10,104 nucleotides of DNA from the NCBI GenBank assembly GCA_023449855.1, contig JAEXHR010000394.1, positions 1 through 10,104 of the forward strand, given 5' to 3'. The notes beneath the pieces were generated by a model, which was given only the letters and a program-made list of their open reading frames with translations, was not told the DNA's origin and did not search any database. Made by a program: the position numbers and the translations under genes. This DNA is from Pseudomonadota bacterium. Its GTDB lineage: Bacteria; Pseudomonadota; Alphaproteobacteria; Rhizobiales; Xanthobacteraceae. Positions 1 through 6,580 of this stretch are shown here, piece after piece (the stretch's first letter is position 1; each line of letters opens with the position of its first letter).

Positions 1-964
1 CGTCGATATCGAGCGCGCCAAGCGCCGGCACATCGGCAAAACCAACGGCCTCTGCCGTCGCCTCTTCGCCAGCTGCGGTCCCGGACTGTTCCGCCTGCGC
101 TTCCGGGAACTCCGGATCGGGCTCCGACAGCGTGAGATGAAGCTCGCCGTCCTCCAGCGGATCCTCGTCCTCGCGGAGCTGCGGATCGTCGGACGGATTG
201 GGCACGCTGAACCCGGCCGGCAGACGCGAGTCGAGCAGGCCCGTGCCCTTCAGTTCTTCGAGACCCGGCAGATCGCCGAGGGCTTCAAGACCGAACTGCG
301 ACAGGAAGGTATCGGTGGTGCCGAAGGTCAGCGGACGGCCCGGCGTCTTGCGACGGCCGCGCGGCTTGATCCAGCCGGTCTCGAGCAGCACGTCGAGGGT
401 GCCCTTCGAGGTGACGACGCCGCGGATGTCCTCGATCTCGGCGCGGGTCACCGGCTGATGATAGGCGACGATGGCCAGCACCTCGACCGCAGCGCGCGAC
501 AGTTTCTTGGTCTCGCTGACCTCGCGGGTCATCAACCAGGCGAGATCGCCGGCGGTGCGGAAAGTCCATTTGTTGGCAATGCGCACCAGATTGATGCCGC
601 GCATGGCGTAGTCCGCCTGCAGCGCTTCCAGCGCCTTCTTGACGTTCACACCTTCCGGCATGCGCTTGGCGAGCGCCGACTGATCCAGCGGCTCGGTGGA
701 GGCGAACAGCAGCGCCTCGAGAATGCGCAGTTCCTCCGGACGCGCGGAAACCTCCGTCGCGTCGTCTTGCGAAACGGAATCCTGTTGAACGGCTTCCTGC
801 GCGGGGGCGTTCTCGGCAACGACGTCGGTCGGCTGCACGGCTTCCGTCGATTGCGCGGCTTCGGTCTGCTGCGTGGCTCCGGTCGGCTGCGCAGACTCGT
901 CCTGCTGCATGTCCTCGACCTGATCCTCGACAATGTCGATGCGTTTTTCGGCAACACTTGCCAT
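1..964 (-). CDS. scpB: ScpB, segregation and condensation protein B (partial, 3' end outside window)
   Basis: This encodes the winged-helix partner of ScpA in the SMC-ScpAB condensin, which compacts and segregates the chromosome. The reading frame is open to the left edge, giving 321 residues without a stop. The family core begins near residue 75 (RPEELRILEALLFAS) and includes KLSRAAVEVLAIVAYHQPVTR at about 154-174, then EIEDIRGV, the GTLDVLLETGWI segment and GRPLTFGTTDTFL at about 209-220. The start chosen is the ATG at 964-962, because GGAGA lies a few bases upstream, 21 bases after the scpA stop. Two features are unusual. A roughly 74-residue acidic, Gln/Ala/Thr-rich extension precedes the core and holds four hexapeptide repeats at 26-49. 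A Glu/Asp-rich tail follows the core from about residue 255. Both should be disordered. Family assignment is firm; the C-terminal end is not visible. Confidence 0.95.
   Translation of the reverse strand, partial: MASVAEKRIDIVEDQVEDMQQDESAQPTGATQQTEAAQSTEAVQPTDVVAENAPAQEAVQQDSVSQDDATEVSARPEELRILEALLFASTEPLDQSALAKRMPEGVNVKKALEALQADYAMRGINLVRIANKWTFRTAGDLAWLMTREVSETKKLSRAAVEVLAIVAYHQPVTRAEIEDIRGVVTSKGTLDVLLETGWIKPRGRRKTPGRPLTFGTTDTFLSQFGLEALGDLPGLEELKGTGLLDSRLPAGFSVPNPSDDPQLREDEDPLEDGELHLTLSEPDPEFPEAQAEQSGTAAGEEATAEAVGFADVPALGALDID
818..889 (-). repeat. Four 18-bp tandem repeats coding a hexapeptide in the ScpB N-terminus
   Basis: Residues 26-49 of ScpB read QPTGAT, QQTEAA, QSTEAV, QPTDVV: four consecutive six-residue units of the form Q-x-T-(E/D/G)-(A/V)-x. 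The DNA shows the same 18-base period with divergence between copies (for example CAGCAGACCGAAGCC against CAATCGACGGAAGCC). This suggests old duplication with drift, not fresh slippage. The repeats lie in the predicted disordered extension before the winged-helix core. Confidence 0.75.
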
Positions 965-985
965 GTCCGGATCTCCTTCTCTCAC

Positions 986-1816
986 TTACTCGGCCGGAAC
1001 TTCCGGCGCCACAGGCACGGGCGGCGGGCCGACATGCTTGCGGAAATACAGGGGTGCAAATGCTTCGCTCTGGCTGAGATCGAGCGAGCCCTCGCGGACA
1101 AGCTCCAGCGCCGCCGCAAAACTCGACGCCATCACAGTGGCGCGCTGCTGCGGATCCGGCACATAGGCCAGCAAATATTCGTCGAGCCGGCTCCAGTCCT
1201 CGGCCATGCCGATCAGCCGTTCGAGTGAGGCGCGCGCCTCGGCCAGCGACCACACGGTGCGGCGGGCGAGATGGACGCGGGTCAGCACGCGGGCCTGACG
1301 CTGCGTCGCATAAGCGGACAGCAGATCGTAAAGCGTCGCGGTGAACTTCTGCTGTTTGATCTCGGCGATCTGCTCCGGCATGCCGCGCGGAAAGCTGTCG
1401 CGGCCGAGCTGCGGCCGGGCCATCAATTGATCCGCGGCCGAACGAATGGCTTCCAGGCGGCGCAGGCGGTTGGCGAGCGCTGTCGCCATATCCTCGGCGC
1501 TCGGCCCCTCCTCCGTCGTCACCTGCTCCGGCAGCAGCAGGCGCGACTTCAGGAAGGCCAGCCAGGCCGCCATCACCAGATAGTCGGCGGCGAGTTCCAG
1601 CCGGATCTTTCGCGCCTCTTCGATGAACAGCAGATACTGGTCGGCGAGCGCCAGGATCGAGATCTTGTGCAGGTCGACCTTCTGCTGACGGGCGAGCGTG
1701 AGCAAGAGGTCGAGCGGGCCTTCATAGCCCTCGACATCGATGACCAGCGCCGGCTCGTCATTGGTGACGATCTCGGCCGGACGTCCGGTTTCAAACGACA
1801 GAATTTCGGCGCTCAT
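986..1816 (-). CDS. scpA: ScpA, segregation and condensation protein A (kleisin)
   Basis: This is the kleisin subunit that bridges the SMC heads and recruits ScpB in chromosome condensation. It has 276 residues, a usual length for alphaproteobacterial ScpA. The diagnostic N-terminal SMC-neck-binding region is clear: YEGPLDLLLTLARQQKVDL at about 31-49, then ISILALADQYL and LAADYLVMAAWLAFLKSRLLLP up to about 96. The C-terminal winged-helix region, about 224-262, reads RATVMASSFAAALELVREGSL and ends with APLYFRK. A proline-rich tail closes the protein. The ATG at 1816-1814 overlaps the nagZ stop as ATGA, with GGGAG seven bases upstream inside nagZ, so translational coupling to nagZ is likely. 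scpB follows after 21 bases, so both condensin subunits should be made from one message. Confidence 0.96.
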   Translation of the reverse strand: MSAEILSFETGRPAEIVTNDEPALVIDVEGYEGPLDLLLTLARQQKVDLHKISILALADQYLLFIEEARKIRLELAADYLVMAAWLAFLKSRLLLPEQVTTEEGPSAEDMATALANRLRRLEAIRSAADQLMARPQLGRDSFPRGMPEQIAEIKQQKFTATLYDLLSAYATQRQARVLTRVHLARRTVWSLAEARASLERLIGMAEDWSRLDEYLLAYVPDPQQRATVMASSFAAALELVREGSLDLSQSEAFAPLYFRKHVGPPPVPVAPEVPAE

Positions 1817-2838
1817 GCGCTGGCTCCCGTCCGTGCGATCAGTTGATCGAGTTCCGCCCGGCCCGCGGCGCGGTCGAAGGGCTGCGGCTGGCCGCGCGCG
1901 GCAATCGCGGCGCGGGCGCGCTCGTCGGCCTTGCCCTTGAGCAGCGGCGTCTCCCTAGCGACGGCCTGCATCTCGTCGAGCTTGCCGTTGCAGTGCAGGA
2001 CGACGTCACAGCCGGCGCTCACGATCGCGCGGGTGCGCTCGGCGATGGAACCCGCCAGAGCATTCATGGACACGTCATCACTCATCAACAAACCCTGGAA
2101 CCCGATACTGCCGCGAATCACCTGTTCGATGATTGTCGCAGAAGTCGTGGCCGGCTGAGTGGCGTCCAGGGCGTTAAACACAACATGTGCAGTCATCGCC
2201 ATCGGCAGATCGGCGAGCGGACGAAACGCTTCGAAATCAGAAACTTCCAGCTCGTTCTTCGAGCTATCCACGACCGGCAGCTTGTGATGGCTATCGGCAT
2301 TGGCCCGGCCGTGCCCCGGAATATGCTTGAGCACCGGCAGGACACCGCCAGCAGCCAGGCCATCGGTCACCGCACGCGCAATGGCCGCCACCTTCGCCGG
2401 CGTCGTGCCATAGGCGCGATTACCGATCACGGCGTCGGCGCCCTCGACCGGCACATCGGCCAGTGGCAGACAGTCGACGGTGATCCCGAGGTCGATCAGA
2501 TCCGCAGCGATGAGGCGTGAGCTCAACCAGGCGGCGCGCAGGCCAAGATCAGGCTGGATGTCGTAGAGCGAGCCGAAGACCGCCCCGGGCGGATAGACAG
2601 ACCAATGCGGCGGCCCGAGGCGCTGCACACGGCCGCCCTCCTGATCGATCAGGACCGGAGCCCCGAGATCGCCAATCGTTCCGCGTAATTCTTCAACCAA
2701 CGCAGATACTTGCGCAGGATTATCAATGTTGCGCTTGAACAGGATGAAGCCCCATGGCCGCTCCGCGCGCAAAAAAGCGCGCTCGTCTGCGGTCAGTTCA
2801 AGGCCAGATACGCCGGTGATGAAGGCTCGGGTGCTCAT
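1813..2838 (-). CDS. nagZ: NagZ, beta-N-acetylhexosaminidase (GH3)
   Basis: This is a cytoplasmic glycoside hydrolase family 3 enzyme. It removes N-acetylglucosamine from anhydro-muropeptides during peptidoglycan recycling; in bacteria with inducible AmpC its products feed beta-lactamase induction. Its 341 residues match the E. coli enzyme's length. Family motifs are present: IDQEGGRVQRL at 64-74; KHIPGHG at 171-177 followed by D182-S-H-H, the flexible loop carrying the Asp/His acid-base pair; and LMSDDVSM at 251-258, with the catalytic nucleophile Asp at 254 or 255. There is no signal peptide, consistent with a cytosolic enzyme. The start is the ATG at 2838-2836. No good ribosome-binding site precedes it; instead the start codon lies at the edge of a perfect 8-bp hairpin. 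It sits 46 bases after the SPOR gene and overlaps scpA by 4 bases. Confidence 0.96.
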   Translation of the reverse strand: MSTRAFITGVSGLELTADERAFLRAERPWGFILFKRNIDNPAQVSALVEELRGTIGDLGAPVLIDQEGGRVQRLGPPHWSVYPPGAVFGSLYDIQPDLGLRAAWLSSRLIAADLIDLGITVDCLPLADVPVEGADAVIGNRAYGTTPAKVAAIARAVTDGLAAGGVLPVLKHIPGHGRANADSHHKLPVVDSSKNELEVSDFEAFRPLADLPMAMTAHVVFNALDATQPATTSATIIEQVIRGSIGFQGLLMSDDVSMNALAGSIAERTRAIVSAGCDVVLHCNGKLDEMQAVARETPLLKGKADERARAAIAARGQPQPFDRAAGRAELDQLIARTGASA

Positions 2839-2857
2839 GGGGCCGATTAGGCCCCAT
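2837..2857 (-). promoter_or_regulatory. GC-rich hairpin spanning the nagZ start codon
   Basis: A perfect inverted repeat ATGGGGCC-GATTA-GGCCCCAT occupies these positions (8-bp arms, 5-base loop). In the minus-strand message the 3' arm is GGCCCCAU, whose last two bases are the first two of the nagZ AUG. The 5' arm contains the only G-rich run (GGGG) near the start. The fold would hide the initiation site, so nagZ translation may depend on ribosomes arriving from the SPOR gene, which stops 46 bases upstream, or on another opening event. No U-tract follows, so it is not a conventional terminator. The dyad is seen directly; its function is inferred. Confidence 0.5.
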
Positions 2858-2884
2858 CACCACGCAGGGTCAAGGAAACTGCCG

Positions 2885-4489
2885 TTAATTCCTTTGGACT
2901 ATTCCCTGCGGGCCGCCGATCGCCTCCAGGCTCTTGCGGAACTGCAACGCCTCATCGGCCGACGCGAACGGACCGACCATGGCCCTGTAATAGGTTCCCT
3001 TGTCGCCGAGATCTGCCTTCTTGATCACGGGCGAACGGGAACCGAGCACCGAGGGGTACTTGCTCTGCAGCGCCTTGAAGGAGGCGCGGGCATCGGCGTC
3101 ACTGCGCTGCGACGAAATCTGGACCACATAGCCGCCCGACGAAGTCGGCGGAGCGACATCCTGCGGCGCGGTATTCAGGGACGCCGAACGCGTCGTCGGG
3201 GCTGCCGCCGGCGCGGACTGCGGCGACAACGACATCGGGGCATTGACTGAATTCACCGCCGCTGCCGGCGCAGGTGCAGGCGTAGTCAGTTTGGCCGGCG
3301 CCTGGCGCGAGGCCGGCGTGGCGGCGGCGTCACCCTGATCGCCGCGAACCGGAACGGTGCGGATCGGGCGCGGCTGGTCGCCATTCATGGCGCCGTTGCC
3401 GACCATCGGCTTGTTGGCCGGCGAGACGCTGGCGGTGGTCGGCGGATTGTTGTTCTGGTTCAGCGGCGGGAACACGACGCGCGGGCCACCGGCCTTGCTG
3501 GCGTCCTGCACATTCACCGGCTGCTCCTCGCGGGAGATCAGCCGCTCCTGCCCGCTGGCGAGACGATCCAACTGCTTGCCGCTGTCATTCGAAGCAGATG
3601 CCGAAGGCGGCACGATCTTGTTCGGGCCGGGATCGGCCTTGATCACCGGCGGCTCACCGCTGCGCGGCGATCCGACGAAGGTGCGATAGGCGAAAGCGCC
3701 GCCAGTACCGATGACCGCGAGCGCAAGCACGGCCGCAACGGTCATCAGACCGCCGCGACGCTTCGGACGCTCTTCTTCCTCGGCGTGGTCGTGCTGCTGA
3801 TAGGCGTAGGGATCGTCCTGATACTGATCCTGCTCATAGGCCTGACCATGATCGGGCTGGCCGTACAGCGCATCGTCGTAGCGGTTCGGGTCCAGAGGCT
3901 GGTCCTGCACCTGCGGATGGCCATAGGCATCATAGCCGGCATGAGCCTGCTGAGTGGCATCACCCTGTACCGCGTAACTCTGCGGCGCGTAGCCCTGCTG
4001 GACGTAGTCTTGCTGGACGTAGTCTTGCTGGACGTAGTCTTGCTGAGCGTAGTCTTGCTGAGCGTAGCCTTGCTGAGCGTAGCCTTGTTGCGCGTAGCCG
4101 CTGGCGGCATAGGCCTCGGCGTCGTGATGCTGCGAGCCCTGCTGGTAGCTCTGCTGGAAATCGAATTCCGGCTCGACCTGCGGCTGAACGTAATGCTCGG
4201 GCTCCGGTTCGACCGGCTGCTGCGCACGCTGCGCGGCGACGCGCTGCATCCACGGCGGCGGAGTCGGAGCAGCCTCGAACTGCCCCTCCGGTTCGTCATG
4301 ACCGGCCGGCGCGGGCTCGGCGCGGCGCGGCTGCTGGCCGGCGGCCTGACGTGCAGGCGTGGAAGCGAAGGGATCGGTCTGGCCGATCAGGCGCGCCAGC
4401 TCGGCCAGGGGATCGCCCTCGCCTTGCGCGCGCGGGTCGTTGTAGCCGGCGTCCGCGGGGTAAGATCGGTTCTGGTATCGATTGGCCAT
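2885..4489 (-). CDS. FtsN-like SPOR-domain inner-membrane protein
   Basis: This is a 534-residue single-pass membrane protein, likely an alphaproteobacterial counterpart of the division protein FtsN. Layout: residues 1-245 are cytoplasmic and low in complexity. They include a conserved-looking GDPLAELARLIGQTDPF near 25-41, a Tyr/Gln pentapeptide repeat at about 131-170 and an acidic patch before RPKRR. One membrane segment spans about 248-268 (LMTVAAVLALAVIGTGG). A Pro/Ala-rich periplasmic linker runs to about 450. A C-terminal SPOR domain covers about 453-531 (GGYVVQISSQRSDADA, then YYRAMVGPF). SPOR domains bind denuded septal glycan strands; the positive residues before the membrane segment predict an N-in, C-out topology. 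The ATG at 4489 was preferred over a GTG at 4567 because AGGGGATG lies upstream and the MANRYQ start resembles relatives. Neighbours nagZ and scpAB fit a cell division/envelope role. The name ftsN is inferred, not shown. Confidence 0.9.
   Translation of the reverse strand: MANRYQNRSYPADAGYNDPRAQGEGDPLAELARLIGQTDPFASTPARQAAGQQPRRAEPAPAGHDEPEGQFEAAPTPPPWMQRVAAQRAQQPVEPEPEHYVQPQVEPEFDFQQSYQQGSQHHDAEAYAASGYAQQGYAQQGYAQQDYAQQDYVQQDYVQQDYVQQGYAPQSYAVQGDATQQAHAGYDAYGHPQVQDQPLDPNRYDDALYGQPDHGQAYEQDQYQDDPYAYQQHDHAEEEERPKRRGGLMTVAAVLALAVIGTGGAFAYRTFVGSPRSGEPPVIKADPGPNKIVPPSASASNDSGKQLDRLASGQERLISREEQPVNVQDASKAGGPRVVFPPLNQNNNPPTTASVSPANKPMVGNGAMNGDQPRPIRTVPVRGDQGDAAATPASRQAPAKLTTPAPAPAAAVNSVNAPMSLSPQSAPAAAPTTRSASLNTAPQDVAPPTSSGGYVVQISSQRSDADARASFKALQSKYPSVLGSRSPVIKKADLGDKGTYYRAMVGPFASADEALQFRKSLEAIGGPQGIVQRN
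3989..4093 (-). repeat. 15-bp tandem repeat (about seven copies) coding (G/D)Y(A/V)QQ
   Basis: Seven consecutive 15-base units of the type GTAGTCTTGCTGGAC/GAGC (plus strand) begin at 3989, 4004, 4019, 4034, 4049, 4064 and 4079, with degenerate units on both sides. Two adjacent copies (4004 and 4019) are identical, and so are 4034 and 4049, which points to recent slippage or duplication. On the coding strand they spell GYAQQ, DYAQQ and DYVQQ, flanked by GYAPQ and SYAVQ, in the cytoplasmic part of the SPOR protein. Confidence 0.93.
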
Positions 4490-4492
4490 GGT

Positions 4493-4503
4493 GATGTCAC
4501 ATC
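4493..4503. promoter_or_regulatory. 11-bp palindrome in the SPOR gene leader
   Basis: GATGT-C-ACATC is a perfect dyad lying 4-14 bases before the SPOR start codon, partly overlapping its AGGGGATG ribosome-binding region. It could be a protein-binding site or a small structural element. A single 11-bp dyad could also be chance, so the call is tentative. The rest of the 118-base argS-SPOR gap (4490-4607) shows no terminator. Confidence 0.2.
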
Positions 4504-4607
4504 CCCTGCGGGAAAGCTGCCATCTCGCCGACCCGACGAGATTGACGCCTGTCATGGACCGCTGCACACCCCCATGCCGCGACCATTCCCAAATTGTTAC
4601 TCAACTA

Positions 4608-6410
4608 CTAACGCATCTCGTCCGGAGCGGAGACGCCGAGCACGGCAAGTCCTGACCTAAGAACGGAAACGATGCCCTGCACGAGTGCCAAACGTGCTTT
4701 GGTAAGTTCTGCATCATTAGTGATAATGAAGCGTAAATGAGGCGCATCGCGCCCCTGGGTCCAGTGCGCATGGAAGGCACTGGCAAGGTCGTAAAGGTAG
4801 AACGCAATCCGGTGCGGTTCATGGGCGACGGCAGCCGCCTCGATCATCCGCGGATACAATGCGAGCTGCCGCAGCAGGCTCAGCTCGGCGGTATCGTCCA
4901 GCCGCTCCACTGCCGCATCCTCGAGATAGGCAATCCGGGCACCTTCTTCCAGAGGAAGACCGGCCATTTCCGGCATCTGCTCCCGCGCGTTGCGGAAGAT
5001 CGAATGGCCGCGGGCATGGCCGTACTGGACATAGAAAACAGCATTGTCCTTCGACTGCTCGATGACCTTGGCAAGGTCGAAGTCGAGCACCGCGTCGTTC
5101 TTCCGGAACAGCATCATGAAGCGGACGGCGTCGGAGCCGACCTCGTCCACGACCTCGCGCAGGGTGACGAAGTCGCCGGAGCGCTTCGACATCTTCACCG
5201 GCTCGCCATTGCGCAGCAGCTTCACGAGCTGGACGATCTTGACGTCGAGCTCGCCCTTACCGTCGGTGACCGCCTTGATCGCCGCCTGCACGCGCTTGAT
5301 GTAGCCGCCGTGATCAGCGCCCCAGACGTCCACCATGTTGTGGAAGCCGCGATCGACCTTGGTCTTGTGATAGGCGATATCGGAAGCGAAATAGGTATAG
5401 CCGCCATTCGACTTGAGCAGCGGACGATCCACGTCGTCGCCGTAAGCCGTGGCGCGGAACAGCGTCTGTTCGCGGTCCTCATAGTCGTCGATCGGCTTGC
5501 CCTTCGGCGGCGGCAGCCGGCCCTCATAGACGTCGCCCTTGCTGCGCAGGAAATCGATGGTGGCGCGGACCTGATCGGTGGCGCCCGTGATCAGCGACCG
5601 CTCCGAGAAGAACACTTCGTGCGAGATGTTCAGGGCGGCGAGATCGCCCTTGATCGTCTCCATCATCATCTCGATGGCCTTGGCGCGGGTGATCGGCAGC
5701 CACTGGTCTTCGGGCATCTGGCTCAGCGCCGCGCCATGCTCGGCGGCGAGCGCCTGCCCGACCGGCTTCAGATAGTCACCGGGATACAGCCCTTCCGGAA
5801 TCTCGCCGATGTCCTCGCCGAGCGCCTCGCGATAGCGCAAATGGGCGGAGCGGCCGAGCACATCGACCTGCGCGCCGGCATCGTTGATGTAATATTCGCG
5901 CGTGACGTTGTAGCCGGCGATGTCGAGCAGGCTAGCCAGCGCATCGCCGAACACGGCGCCGCGGCAATGGCCGACATGCATCGGACCGGTCGGATTGGCC
6001 GAGACATATTCGACATTGATCTTCTCGCCGCCGCCGATGGCGCTGCGGCCATAGGCATCGCCGTCGCGGAGCACAGCGCGGAGTGCGTCGGCCCACACGG
6101 AGGTCTTCAGCGTCAGATTGATGAAGCCGGGACCGGCCACATCGACCGCCGTGACGAGATCGTCGGCGCGCAGCTTGGCGGCGATGGCATCGGCGAGATC
6201 GCGCGGCTTCGCTTTCGCCTCCTTGGCCAGCACCATGGCGGCATTGCTCGCCATGTCGCCATGGGATGCATCCTTGGTCGGCTCGACGACGATGCGCGAC
6301 AGATCGATGCCCTGGGGCAGCACGCCCTCGGCGATCAGTGCGTTGCAGATCGCATGCACGCGGGCGAGCATGGTGGCGAACAGATGCGGCGTCGGAGCAG
6401 AAGTGGTCAT
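4608..6410 (-). CDS. argS: Arginyl-tRNA synthetase
   Basis: This class I aminoacyl-tRNA synthetase charges tRNA-Arg with arginine using ATP. It has 600 residues, the usual alphaproteobacterial size. The N-terminal Add-1-like domain (about 8-115) includes DASHGDMASNAAMVLAK. The catalytic core carries the HIGH-type signature SANPTGPMHVGHCRGA (HVGH at 145-148), REYYINDAGAQ near 171-181, the DVWGADHGGY segment at 361-370 and the KMSK-type loop KMSKRSGDFVTL at 407-418. VQYGHAR near 461-467 leads into the C-terminal DALR anticodon-binding domain. The ATG at 6410 was chosen because homologous N-termini begin there, though no clear ribosome-binding site precedes it; the longer reading starts at a TTG (6494) and adds Arg/Pro-rich residues that look non-native. 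It ends in two consecutive TAG codons (4610-4605). Confidence 0.97.
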   Translation of the reverse strand: MTTSAPTPHLFATMLARVHAICNALIAEGVLPQGIDLSRIVVEPTKDASHGDMASNAAMVLAKEAKAKPRDLADAIAAKLRADDLVTAVDVAGPGFINLTLKTSVWADALRAVLRDGDAYGRSAIGGGEKINVEYVSANPTGPMHVGHCRGAVFGDALASLLDIAGYNVTREYYINDAGAQVDVLGRSAHLRYREALGEDIGEIPEGLYPGDYLKPVGQALAAEHGAALSQMPEDQWLPITRAKAIEMMMETIKGDLAALNISHEVFFSERSLITGATDQVRATIDFLRSKGDVYEGRLPPPKGKPIDDYEDREQTLFRATAYGDDVDRPLLKSNGGYTYFASDIAYHKTKVDRGFHNMVDVWGADHGGYIKRVQAAIKAVTDGKGELDVKIVQLVKLLRNGEPVKMSKRSGDFVTLREVVDEVGSDAVRFMMLFRKNDAVLDFDLAKVIEQSKDNAVFYVQYGHARGHSIFRNAREQMPEMAGLPLEEGARIAYLEDAAVERLDDTAELSLLRQLALYPRMIEAAAVAHEPHRIAFYLYDLASAFHAHWTQGRDAPHLRFIITNDAELTKARLALVQGIVSVLRSGLAVLGVSAPDEMR

Positions 6411-6534
6411 TACTGTACGGAACCAGCTTGCGCCGGGACTCAGCCGGCAGGAACGGATCGGGTCTGGATAGCGGTTTCGCGGGCGCAGCGCCAATGTCTT
6501 TCACAGACGGGCGGCAACGCTGCCGGCGGATCGC

Positions 6535-6559
6535 ATCGGGATAATTTCTCAATCCCGAT
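6535..6559. other. Hairpin in the dgt-argS gap
   Basis: ATCGGGAT and ATCCCGAT form a perfect 8-bp inverted repeat around a 9-base AT-rich loop. It starts 21 bases past the dgt stop on the message strand. There is no T-tract after the stem, so it is a weak candidate for a rho-independent terminator; mRNA processing or 3'-end protection of dgt is as likely. The rest of the 170-base gap has no reading frame I would call and no clear promoter. Confidence 0.35.
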
Positions 6560-6580
6560 AGGCACTTAACTGGGAACCGC

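Noticed and set aside
137..1228. Long plus-strand reading frame opposite scpB and scpA
   Set aside because: It lies antisense to two clear family members, crosses their gene boundary, and shows the Arg/His-rich composition typical of a GC-rich shadow frame.
3989..4093. Possible CRISPR array
   Set aside because: The 15-base units are contiguous, in frame and without spacers, and they encode a pentapeptide repeat within a gene.
3785..4660. Plus-strand frame coding a Val/Leu-rich, membrane-like protein
   Set aside because: It is antisense to the SPOR gene; its repetitive VVLLDVVLL pattern is only the complement of the Y/Q repeat.
6411..6494. Longer N-terminus for argS
   Set aside because: The longer reading begins at TTG, lacks a ribosome-binding site, and adds 28 Arg/Pro-rich residues not expected in ArgS.
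4737..6569. 610-residue plus-strand reading frame opposite argS
   Set aside because: It is a mirror of argS with no recognisable motif; argS on the minus strand has all class I signatures.
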